Shown here: piece after piece, positions 17,370 to 24,180 of the stretch
Layout: the number at the start of each line of letters is the position of its first letter
Position numbering within the stretch: the first letter of the stretch is position 1
Assembly (NCBI GenBank): GCA_033344775.1
Contig: JAWPMT010000002.1
Coordinates: 1,041,021 to 1,105,020 of the forward strand
Source: Cytophagales bacterium
Lineage (GTDB): Bacteria; Bacteroidota; Bacteroidia; Cytophagales; Cyclobacteriaceae
Direction: 5' to 3'
Length of the DNA stretch: 64,000 nt
Position numbers and translations under genes: made by a program
The notes under the pieces: generated by a model
Seen by the model: the letters and a program-made list of their open reading frames with translations, nothing else
The model's database searches: none
What the model was told of the DNA's origin: nothing

Positions 17370-19264
17370 ATTATAAAAATTGTTTATTTAGCGTATTTCT
17401 TATTTTTTCTGTCTTGTTTCAAGTAGCGAGTCAAGATAAGAGGATCGCTGACAGTTTAATTTCCATTCTGCAATCTGTGGATTATCATGACAGTAGCAGA
17501 ATGGATATTTTATATCAAATTGCCTTCAATCACAACGACCCAATGAAAATGGTGACTTACTCTCAAAAGCTCATTGAAGTGGCTGGGAGGTTATCGAGTC
17601 AAACAGATCTTTGGAAAGGATATTATTCTTTAGGTCAAGGATATACGCTGAGTGGAAATCTAGAGCAAGCAATTGAATCTTATTTTCAAGCGATCAAGAT
17701 AGCTGAAAACCTTAATTACGAAGACGGATTGGGTCAGGTCTATTCTAATTTAGGTGATGTTTATTCAGATAATGGAAATCATTTAAACGCCATTTCATAC
17801 TATCAAAAAGCTTTTGGTATCTTATCTCGAAGTAATGATTCTATACACATTGCTGCAACATTAGCTAATCTAGGGTACGAACTTTATCGGGTTGAAATGC
17901 TGGATTCTTCATTGCTTTACCATAAGATGGCTTCGGTAATGTTTGATTCAATTAATTATGAGACAGGAGTATTGTATTGCTTAGGGAACATTGGACTGGT
18001 TTATGCTAAAATGGGTGAACATGCTCAAGCTGAGCAAAACATGCAGGACGCTGTTACTGGTCTTCGGGAATATGAAGATTACTACGCCATCTCAGATTTT
18101 GAAAAAGAAATAGCTGATATCTATCGGCAGCGAAAGGATTATAAGCAAGCTCTCCAGTACGCGAGAGGAAGCCTGGAAGTTTCAGAAGAAAAAGGCTTAA
18201 AAGTTCAGGCACGAGATGCCTCTTACAAGCTTTATGAAATATATATGGATACAGGGGATTACGGTCCTGCAATTCAAAACCTGAATAAATACTACGCTTA
18301 TCGTGATAGTATAACCAACGCGGAAAATATCCAACGTATGGCAGATCTGAGAACGGAATTTGAAGTAGGACAGAAACAAGCCGAGGTGGATTTATTGACA
18401 GCTGAAGGAGAAACGCAACGTGTTGTTCGGATTTCCCTAATCGCTGGATTGGCATTTGTGGTGGTTTTTGCGTTAATCCAGTACCGAAACAACATCCAGA
18501 AGAAAAAGACCAATCGTATCCTCAACGATCAGAAAACGAAGCTTGAGGAATTGAACCAGACCAAAGACCGCTTTTTCTCGATCATATCCCATGACTTAAG
18601 AGGTCCTGTAAACGCATTTCATGGCGTATCTCGAATGATTAAATTCTTTGTCCAACAGAAGCAAATGGGACAATTGGAAGAGTTGGCAGAAGACATAGAC
18701 CAATCAGTTGATCGATTATCAAGTCTTTTGGATAATCTATTGAACTGGGCCGTACAGCAGCAAGGAAATTTCCCTTACGTCCCCGAGAAACTGGATATTC
18801 ATGCCATAGCAGATGATCTGGTCAAGACTTTTTCTACCATGGCTACTTCTAAAAACATTGCTCTGGTCGCAGAAGTAGAAGAAGGTACTGAAGCATGGGC
18901 AGATAGAAACACCACCATGACCATCATCAGAAACCTGGTCAGTAATGCACTGAAATTTACTCCACATGAAGGTGAAGTGAAGATCAAAGCAGACGTAGAT
19001 GATGAATCCATATTGATCCAGGTGCTGGACAATGGAGTAGGAATACCAGCGGAGAAGTTAAATGACCTCTTTAAGCTACAGGCAAAGAAGAGTACCTGGG
19101 GTACGGATGGTGAGAAAGGCCTGGGACTCGGGTTACAATTGGTCTATGATTTTGTCGCTTTGAATAAGGGTAAGATCAATGTCGAGAGTACACCTGATCA
19201 AGGCACCACATTCAGTGTTTGGCTACCTGTTTTCGAAGAAGTAGCAGTTCCCGAAAATGCTTGA
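17366..19264 (+). CDS. Sensor histidine kinase with predicted periplasmic TPR domain (kinase 1)
   Basis: A 632-residue sensor kinase. A signal peptide (residues 1-22) leads into a TPR array at about 45-330 (GYYSLGQGYTLSGNLEQAIE, YSNLGDVYSDNGNHLNAISY, CLGNIGLVYAKMGEHAQAEQ and others). Then one TM (353-373), a short coiled coil, HisKA with FSIISHDLRGP (His 409), and HATPase_c with the N-box RNLVSNALKFTP, DNGVGIP and GEKGLGLGLQL. There is no receiver or output domain, so it must act on a separate regulator; the stand-alone receiver at 26437 is the nearest candidate. TPRs commonly bind peptides, and placing them outside the inner membrane beside exported octapeptides suggests a peptide sensor; this is inference. 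Coupled to the PixA-like gene. Confidence 0.88.
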   Translation: MNYKNCLFSVFLIFSVLFQVASQDKRIADSLISILQSVDYHDSSRMDILYQIAFNHNDPMKMVTYSQKLIEVAGRLSSQTDLWKGYYSLGQGYTLSGNLEQAIESYFQAIKIAENLNYEDGLGQVYSNLGDVYSDNGNHLNAISYYQKAFGILSRSNDSIHIAATLANLGYELYRVEMLDSSLLYHKMASVMFDSINYETGVLYCLGNIGLVYAKMGEHAQAEQNMQDAVTGLREYEDYYAISDFEKEIADIYRQRKDYKQALQYARGSLEVSEEKGLKVQARDASYKLYEIYMDTGDYGPAIQNLNKYYAYRDSITNAENIQRMADLRTEFEVGQKQAEVDLLTAEGETQRVVRISLIAGLAFVVVFALIQYRNNIQKKKTNRILNDQKTKLEELNQTKDRFFSIISHDLRGPVNAFHGVSRMIKFFVQQKQMGQLEELAEDIDQSVDRLSSLLDNLLNWAVQQQGNFPYVPEKLDIHAIADDLVKTFSTMATSKNIALVAEVEEGTEAWADRNTTMTIIRNLVSNALKFTPHEGEVKIKADVDDESILIQVLDNGVGIPAEKLNDLFKLQAKKSTWGTDGEKGLGLGLQLVYDFVALNKGKINVESTPDQGTTFSVWLPVFEEVAVPENA

Positions 19265-19477
19265 ATAATTCCGGTTGATCCCCGAATTTTCCTGTTTGGA
19301 CGTTTTGAGCCTACTATGAATATGTGCTTCACAATGCCATAAAGGAATTTTGGTGTATCTTCCCACCATTGACCAACCGAGAGCTATATTCATGTTGACG
19401 AACCAGAGGCAAAACGGACTGCCACAACGCATTTGCGTACACCCACCACCGTAACTAACTATTTTAATTTTATAACC

Positions 19478-19867
19478 ATGGCAGACGTAACAATTAATTT
19501 AATTGATAAGGATGGCGTCCTTTATTATAAAACCGCTAAAATGTCCGAGTATGAGATAGTGAAAGAAGACTCCACCGTTGGGGCAGATCCTGGTCAGACT
19601 GTAGCATGGACTTGCGCCGACGATTCAATTGAAAAAATTCAGAAGATTGATGTGAACAAAGAAAAGTCAGGATACAAGAATTGGAAGGATTTCTGGGAAT
19701 CAAAGCCTAAGAAGACCGATAGTTCTGGAAAGACTTTTGAGGGTACTATCAAAAGTGATTCTGTAGATCCTAGTGACCCTGAGTACAACGGATATGACAT
19801 TACCTATAAGACTCCTGACGGGAAAGAAACTACGGTTGATCCGGATGTTCAGATTCCTCAAGGATAG
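19478..19867 (+). CDS. PixA/AidA-like small protein, partner of histidine kinase 2
   Basis: A 129-residue acidic protein starting MADVTINLIDKDG, parallel to the MADINVLVTVD start of the protein at 16929. It has a PGQTVAWTC strand corresponding to GVSIQWTP and a C-terminal NGYDITYKTPDGKETTVD strand ending in DPDVQIPQG. The last nine residues match the peptide cores of this locus (PDVKVPQD, PEIQIPNG) remarkably well. The ATG at 19478 is chosen over an in-frame ATG at 19433 because it aligns with the paralogue. No signal peptide. It overlaps the start of kinase 2 by 23 nt if that kinase begins at 19845. Confidence 0.7.
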   Translation: MADVTINLIDKDGVLYYKTAKMSEYEIVKEDSTVGADPGQTVAWTCADDSIEKIQKIDVNKEKSGYKNWKDFWESKPKKTDSSGKTFEGTIKSDSVDPSDPEYNGYDITYKTPDGKETTVDPDVQIPQG

Positions 19868-21809
19868 AGACTTTATTTGTAGGACCTTTTTAGGAGCAAA
19901 GCCCAGGATTTTATTGGTAATTTCCATTTTATCCAATCTATTCTGGGTTGCTCAATTACAAGCACAAAATCAACAAAAAGCGGATAGCCTTGTGGCATCA
20001 CTTAAAAATGAATTAAGTGATTCTGCTAGAATGGAGTCTATTTATTTGATATCCATTTGGTCCTCATCACCATCAGATAAGATTAATTATGCAAACGACC
20101 TGATGGATTTAGCTACTTCTCGAAATAATGATAAGTATATAGAAGCAGCTCTTATTTCATTGGGCACTGCTTATAGGTTAATAGGAAATTTAGACAAAGC
20201 CCTTGAATATCTAATAGAAAGTGCGCGTTTGGCAGAGACGAATAAAAGCTTCAAAAGACTTGCGGAGGCCTATGGGGAAATAGCCACAGTTCATTCATCA
20301 AATAGTGATTTTCGGAATGCTCTGAAATACAATCAGCTTTCGGCGGATCTTTTTTTAAGCCTTGGTGATAATATTTCTTATGCACTATCTACGCTGAATG
20401 CGGCAAATCAGTTTTACAGAATTGGTGTCATGGACTCTTCATTTCATCATTACTCAATTGCTGAACAGATTTTTGAAGACTCAGAATTTGAGTTTGGAAT
20501 TGCCTACGTAGTGGGAAATAGAGCAATTGCTAAGCTTGCGATGGGATTAACTGAAGAAGCCGAAGTGGATTTTAAAAGAGCCATTGATATATTAGATCCA
20601 CTAGGAGATAATTATGGAATTGCTGACTTTCAAAATGAGCTAGGAAAAGTCTACGTTGAGAGAGGAGATGATGAAAAGGCAATCGAAACGATATCGAAGG
20701 GCCTTGAAATAGCAAAAAAAATTGACTTGAAAGCACAAATTCGAGATGCTTCGGATTTGCTAAGTACTTTACACCAAAAGAATGGAGAATTCGAAAAAGC
20801 ATTAAGCTATCATAAACAATTTGTCGCGTACAAAGACAGTATTCAAAACACAGAGACAGTTCGAAAACTTGCCAACCAAAGAACTGAATTTGAAATCGGT
20901 CAGGCTGAAGCGGCGATGGCTGCCGAACGACAAACCCAACTGGTGGTCAATGTTGCCTTGATCTTTGGATTGGGGCTATTAACTGTTTTTGGAATTGCGC
21001 AATACCGTAACAGTCGCCAAAGGATGCGAATAAATAAAGAGCTTCGAGATCAAAAAACTGAATTGGAAACACAAAAGTCCGAACTCGAAGCGGTAAATAG
21101 AACCAAGGACCGATTCTTTTCAATCATCTCACATGATTTGCGTGGGCCGGTCAATGCGTTTCACGGGGTATCTCGAATGATTAAGTTTTTTGTTCAAAAC
21201 AAGCAAATTGATCAGCTGGAAGTATTAGCAGAAGAGATTGATCAATCGGTGGATCGGCTTTCTTCTTTATTGGACAACCTGCTGAATTGGGCCGTGCAAC
21301 AACAGGGAGAATTTCCATACGTGCCTGAGAAGATCGAGATCAAAGCCATGTCCGATGATTTGGTAGATGTATTTACCACCATGGCCAATTCCAAGCAAAT
21401 TAACTTGTCCAGTTCAGTTCCTGAAGATTTGCATGCCTGGGCAGATCGAAACACCACCATGACCATCATTAGAAACCTGGTCAGCAATGCCCTGAAATTT
21501 ACTCCCCGGGAAGGTCATGTGACCATCAACGCTCGTAGTTTAGATGAGTGCGTGGAAATTGAAGTACATGACAATGGCGTAGGGATACCCAAAGAAAAGC
21601 TTGGGCATCTGTTCGAATTGAATGAAGAGAACAGTACCTGGGGCACAGAAGGAGAGAAGGGCCTTGGATTGGGTCTTCAACTGGTTCATGAATTTGTAGA
21701 GCTCAATCAGGGACAGATCATTGTCGATAGCCAGGATAATAAGGGCACTACCTTTACTGTAAAACTCCCTACCTACGATCTTAAACAAATCCAGGCAGAG
21801 GTAGAGTAA
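19845..21809 (+). CDS. Sensor histidine kinase with predicted periplasmic TPR domain (kinase 2)
   Basis: Paralogue of the kinase at 17366: about 654 residues with a signal sequence (RILLVISILSNLFWVAQLQA), a TPR region (ISLGTAYRLIGNLDKALEYL, ELGKVYVERGDDEKAIETI), one TM (VALIFGLGLLTVFGIAQYR), HisKA with FSIISHDLRGP (His near 430) and a HATPase_c nearly identical to that of kinase 1 (WADRNTTMTIIRNLVSNALK, GEKGLGLGLQLV). The TPR half is more divergent than the kinase half, which suits different ligands with a shared output. The frame is open from 19773; the ATG at 19845 gives a basic n-region before the signal and is preferred, but the start is uncertain. Peptide gene 1 begins 96 nt after its stop. 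Confidence 0.86.
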   Translation: MFRFLKDRDFICRTFLGAKPRILLVISILSNLFWVAQLQAQNQQKADSLVASLKNELSDSARMESIYLISIWSSSPSDKINYANDLMDLATSRNNDKYIEAALISLGTAYRLIGNLDKALEYLIESARLAETNKSFKRLAEAYGEIATVHSSNSDFRNALKYNQLSADLFLSLGDNISYALSTLNAANQFYRIGVMDSSFHHYSIAEQIFEDSEFEFGIAYVVGNRAIAKLAMGLTEEAEVDFKRAIDILDPLGDNYGIADFQNELGKVYVERGDDEKAIETISKGLEIAKKIDLKAQIRDASDLLSTLHQKNGEFEKALSYHKQFVAYKDSIQNTETVRKLANQRTEFEIGQAEAAMAAERQTQLVVNVALIFGLGLLTVFGIAQYRNSRQRMRINKELRDQKTELETQKSELEAVNRTKDRFFSIISHDLRGPVNAFHGVSRMIKFFVQNKQIDQLEVLAEEIDQSVDRLSSLLDNLLNWAVQQQGEFPYVPEKIEIKAMSDDLVDVFTTMANSKQINLSSSVPEDLHAWADRNTTMTIIRNLVSNALKFTPREGHVTINARSLDECVEIEVHDNGVGIPKEKLGHLFELNEENSTWGTEGEKGLGLGLQLVHEFVELNQGQIIVDSQDNKGTTFTVKLPTYDLKQIQAEVE

Positions 21810-21905
21810 ATTCTCTGTTTCTAAGAAAATCACGGACTTATCTATTGTTTTTTGATGCTAAGGTGAAATTTCTTATTTTCATCTCTCATAATATTCCAAT
21901 AGAAT

Positions 21906-21977
21906 ATGACCGAACTAACAGAAAAGCAACAGCGAGAAATTAAAGGTGGGCCTGATATTAAGATCCCGCAAACTTAA
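21906..21977 (+). CDS. Double-glycine leader peptide 1, core PDIKIPQT
   Basis: A 23-codon ORF whose product is a 15-residue leader (MTELTEKQQREIKGG) and an eight-residue core, PDIKIPQT. The Leu at -12 and Ile at -4 before Gly-Gly are the hydrophobic positions used by C39 peptidases. It is the most divergent of the six peptides: the other five start MKKLT. It lies 96 nt after histidine kinase 2 and may be read through from it. Reality rests on the conservation of frame, length and motif across six copies and on the facing C39 exporter operon. Confidence 0.8.
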   Translation: MTELTEKQQREIKGGPDIKIPQT

Positions 21978-21994
21978 ACTACTACATTAGGCTC

Positions 21995-22092
21995 AGGAAT
22001 CTCCAAATGATGTTTTTGGCTAGTTATGCAAAAACTGGTAATTGCCTATGCGATCGGTTAATTTGGAGGTATAATAATTAGATAAAATACAT
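21995..22092 (+). repeat. 98-nt leader of peptide 2, copy A of a duplicated leader
   Basis: Upstream region that starts with AGGAATCTCCAAATGATG and ends at the ATG of peptide 2. It corresponds to 22360-22456 before peptide 3: the first 23 nt match at 20 of 23 and the distance to the ATG is the same to within one base. It probably contains promoter or 5'-UTR signals; I cannot assign boxes confidently. Confidence 0.55.
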
Positions 22093-22164
22093 ATGAAAAA
22101 GCTAACAATCAAAGTACAACAGACTGTAAAAGGTGGTCCTAAAGCACAGGTTCCTCAGCCGTAA
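22093..22164 (+). CDS. Double-glycine leader peptide 2, core PKAQVPQP
   Basis: A 23-codon ORF: leader MKKLTIKVQQTVKGG, core PKAQVPQP after Gly-Gly. The leader differs by single residues from those of peptides 3, 5 and 6. The core is the most deviant of the set, with Lys-Ala in place of Asp/Glu-Ile/Val, yet it keeps proline at 1 and 6. It has its own leader region upstream and a hairpin terminator 26 nt downstream (22191-22218), so it appears to be a separate transcription unit. Confidence 0.85.
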   Translation: MKKLTIKVQQTVKGGPKAQVPQP

Positions 22165-22190
22165 CTGGCTACTTTCAAAATTGACGTGGA

Positions 22191-22218
22191 AAGCCTCGAA
22201 CAAAATCGAGGCTTTTTT
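22191..22218 (+). terminator. Rho-independent terminator after peptide 2
   Basis: Perfect 9-bp stem AAGCCTCGA (22191-22199) with TCGAGGCTT (22206-22214), 6-nt loop, followed by T-rich TTTTATTT. It separates peptide 2 from peptides 3-6, so the latter need their own promoter. Confidence 0.9.
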
Positions 22219-22359
22219 ATTTCTGATCCTTGATTTCTTCCACGTCTTATACGCCCGACTATCATTTAATTTCTGATACAAAGGATGGTGATTCTTAGAG
22301 GAAGCATGTAAGTATTCCTGATGATTATCTGCGATTTTTTATTCACCAGGAACTACTTA

Positions 22360-22456
22360 AGGAATCTCCAAGTGACATTTTTTGCGAATACTGCAAATTC
22401 ATGGAATTGTGTCAATTATCAATTAAATTAAAGGTTTACCAATAGATACATTTTAA
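22360..22456 (+). repeat. 97-nt leader of peptide 3, copy B of a duplicated leader
   Basis: Begins AGGAATCTCCAAGTGACA and runs to the ATG of peptide 3, parallel in position and length to 21995-22092. The remainder is AT-rich and only partly alike. Because a terminator lies between the copies, this region should carry the promoter for peptides 3-6. Confidence 0.55.
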
Positions 22457-22528
22457 ATGAAAAAGCTAACAATCAAAGCGCAACAGACAGTAAAAGGTGG
22501 ACCAGATGTTACGATCCCTGTTCCTTAA
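22457..22528 (+). CDS. Double-glycine leader peptide 3, core PDVTIPVP
   Basis: A 23-codon ORF: leader MKKLTIKAQQTVKGG and core PDVTIPVP. The leader differs from that of peptide 6 by only one residue. It is the first peptide gene after the terminator at 22191-22218 and is preceded by the second copy of the duplicated leader region, so it probably opens a four-peptide transcript (peptides 3-6). No modification enzyme is nearby, so the core is probably released unmodified. Confidence 0.85.
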   Translation: MKKLTIKAQQTVKGGPDVTIPVP

Positions 22529-22559
22529 TTGTCTTTCTGAAAAGCTAAAAAATTAAACA

Positions 22560-22631
22560 ATGAAAAAGCTAACAACTATGCAGTTACAAACGATCAAAGG
22601 GGGACCAGATGTCAAAGTGCCTCAAGATTGA
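22560..22631 (+). CDS. Double-glycine leader peptide 4, core PDVKVPQD
   Basis: A 23-codon ORF: leader MKKLTTMQLQTIKGG, core PDVKVPQD. Compared with the others it has Leu at -7, closer to the classical double-glycine leader. The core differs from that of peptide 5 only by Asp/Glu, Val/Val and Val/Ile exchanges. It follows peptide 3 by 31 nt, with no terminator between them. Confidence 0.86.
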   Translation: MKKLTTMQLQTIKGGPDVKVPQD

Positions 22632-22671
22632 GTAAACTGTCTTTTTATTCAACAAAAAGTAAATAATCACA

Positions 22672-22743
22672 ATGAAAAAGCTAACTGTAAAGTTACAGCA
22701 GACCATCAAAGGGGGGCCAGAAGTCAAAATTCCTCAAGATTGA
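22672..22743 (+). CDS. Double-glycine leader peptide 5, core PEVKIPQD
   Basis: A 23-codon ORF: leader MKKLTVKLQQTIKGG, core PEVKIPQD. The spacer before it shares CTGTCTTTTTATTCA with the spacer before peptide 6, so the unit of gene plus spacer was recently duplicated in tandem. Codon choice differs between copies at synonymous sites (GGGGGG against GGAGGA for Gly-Gly), which suggests the encoded peptide is maintained. Confidence 0.86.
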   Translation: MKKLTVKLQQTIKGGPEVKIPQD

Positions 22744-22784
22744 ATTGAACTGTCTTTTTATTCACCATTAAATAAATAATCATA

Positions 22785-22856
22785 ATGAAAAAGCTAACGA
22801 TCAAAGCACAACAGACCATAAAAGGAGGACCTGAAATTCAGATTCCTAATGGATAA
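22785..22856 (+). CDS. Double-glycine leader peptide 6, core PEIQIPNG
   Basis: A 23-codon ORF: leader MKKLTIKAQQTIKGG, core PEIQIPNG. The core is the closest of all to the C-terminus of the PixA-like protein at 19478 (PDVQIPQG). It is the last peptide gene; a hairpin terminator follows at once and also marks the boundary with the convergent exporter operon. Confidence 0.86.
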   Translation: MKKLTIKAQQTIKGGPEIQIPNG

Positions 22857-22879
22857 CGTTTAGCTTAATTGAACGAAAT

Positions 22880-22908
22880 AAGCCTCTGATCAGTCAGAGG
22901 TTTTTTTA
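22880..22908 (+). terminator. Rho-independent terminator after the peptide array
   Basis: 7-bp stem CCTCTGA (22883-22889) with TCAGAGG (22894-22900), 4-nt loop, then seven T. It ends peptides 3-6 and its T-run reaches the stop codon of the convergent adaptor gene. Confidence 0.88.
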
Positions 22909-24180
22909 TTCACCGTCAACTTTCCTTGCTACCATCTTATAAAGGAGATGTGCCAACGTCAGTTCCTCAATCAGTACGGATGCCCTGCCGGTCATCCCTT
23001 TTTTTAATTCGGGTTTGAAATCATCTTTTTGATTGAGTTGGATATTAATTGGATAGTAACCCTCATCGGATGGGCTATCTCCGATGCTGGTGATCTGTCC
23101 TCTTTTGGCTCCGTAGTAGAAATAGGGGAAGCTTTCAAATTTCATTACAACTTTTTGCCCTTCTTTTAAGTGACCAACCTGTGCAGAGTTGGCTTCACTA
23201 TAGACATATGCTGCTTGATTTTGCGTTTCCAGACGCCATACAATTTCACCGGCACCTATTCTTGTTTCTGGTTCCCGAATCATATTGACAGTGCCCTGCG
23301 TTTCCGTTAACAGCATTAATCGATCTCCGTCAATGCGATTCGAGCCAAATGTTAGTTTAAGCTGTTCTTCAGCAATTGATACTTCCTGTTGAAGCTTTTC
23401 CCGATCAAGGGCGTGCTTTTGCTCAAGCAATGCCAATGTTGTGTTGATCTCTTGAATGCCTGTCTGCGCCAGACGAAGTTGTTGCTGTAAAGTTTGTTCT
23501 GACAGGACATAAGCACGTAATGCGGTTCGTTTATCCTGTTCCTGCTGTTGGACCGTTAATTGAGCTTGTTCAAGCTGTGACTGACTAATGACTTGCTCCT
23601 TAAATAATGCTTCCTGACGATTTAAGTCATTTTTATGGATAGCAATCTGTTGCTCTATGGCTTGAATTTCGGCCGCTCTGTTTTCCTTAAGAATGGTGAG
23701 TTCTTTTTTAAGTTCTACTACCTGTTCCCTGTAACTCCAGCCTTTGGTTCGATAGACTTCTAATTCTTTTTGTAAATAATCGGTAGCTGTGCTTTCCTGA
23801 AATTTCAGTAATTGCCGCTTTCGATCTACGTCACTGATCATTTGCAAGATGCCAGGGGAGGAGATCACCATTAATGGGGTATTGGCGGGTAATTCATCTC
23901 CGGTAGTGACCAATAACTTGTGAACGAATATGGGTTCACCCACACGTTTTACTTCTTCAACGGAGCCTCCTTTCAGAACGAAATTCAACTGCACTTCTTG
24001 TGGCAAGGTAATGGTTATCGAAAACACGATAAACAGGAAAACCAGGGCAAAACCTGTAAGGAAAAACACCCGATGACCCCTTCGTGAAATATTCTCCAGA
24101 GGAGCATCATCCTCCTGCAGTAAAATGTCGATTTGTTGCTCTTCTAAGCCATATTGTTCTTGTAGATCAGAATGAGACAT
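22906..24180 (-). CDS. HlyD-family secretion adaptor of the peptide exporter
   Basis: Membrane-fusion protein of 424 residues, working with the C39 ABC transporter upstream. A cytosolic N-terminus of about 40 residues precedes one TM (VFFLTGFALVFLFIVFSITI), then a half-lipoyl segment (LVTTGDELPANTPLMVI), a long coiled coil (about 120-280, EQQIAIHKNDLNRQEALFKE, LEQAQLTVQQQEQDK), the second lipoyl half (LLTETQGTVNMIREPETRIG) and a beta barrel (HLKEGQKVVMKFESFPYFYY). This is the HlyD/LcnD pattern of type 1 peptide secretion. Its start overlaps the end of the ABC gene by 14 nt. An outer-membrane TolC partner is not in this operon; the TolC gene at 335 belongs to another efflux system. Confidence 0.92.
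   Translation of the reverse strand: MSHSDLQEQYGLEEQQIDILLQEDDAPLENISRRGHRVFFLTGFALVFLFIVFSITITLPQEVQLNFVLKGGSVEEVKRVGEPIFVHKLLVTTGDELPANTPLMVISSPGILQMISDVDRKRQLLKFQESTATDYLQKELEVYRTKGWSYREQVVELKKELTILKENRAAEIQAIEQQIAIHKNDLNRQEALFKEQVISQSQLEQAQLTVQQQEQDKRTALRAYVLSEQTLQQQLRLAQTGIQEINTTLALLEQKHALDREKLQQEVSIAEEQLKLTFGSNRIDGDRLMLLTETQGTVNMIREPETRIGAGEIVWRLETQNQAAYVYSEANSAQVGHLKEGQKVVMKFESFPYFYYGAKRGQITSIGDSPSDEGYYPINIQLNQKDDFKPELKKGMTGRASVLIEELTLAHLLYKMVARKVDGE

Noticed and set aside
21906-22856. Regularly spaced short repeats, CRISPR-like at first sight
   Set aside because: The repeated units are protein-coding, with start and stop codons and third-position variation; spacing is irregular (31-292 nt) and no cas gene is present.
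21906-22856. Peptides as lanthipeptide or other modified RiPP precursors
   Set aside because: Cores contain no cysteine and hardly any serine or threonine, and there is no LanB/LanM, radical SAM, YcaO or ATP-grasp gene nearby.
335-24180. TolC gene at 335 as outer-membrane partner of the peptide exporter
   Set aside because: It is 20 kb away and in an operon with its own RND adaptor; a partner elsewhere in the genome is equally possible.
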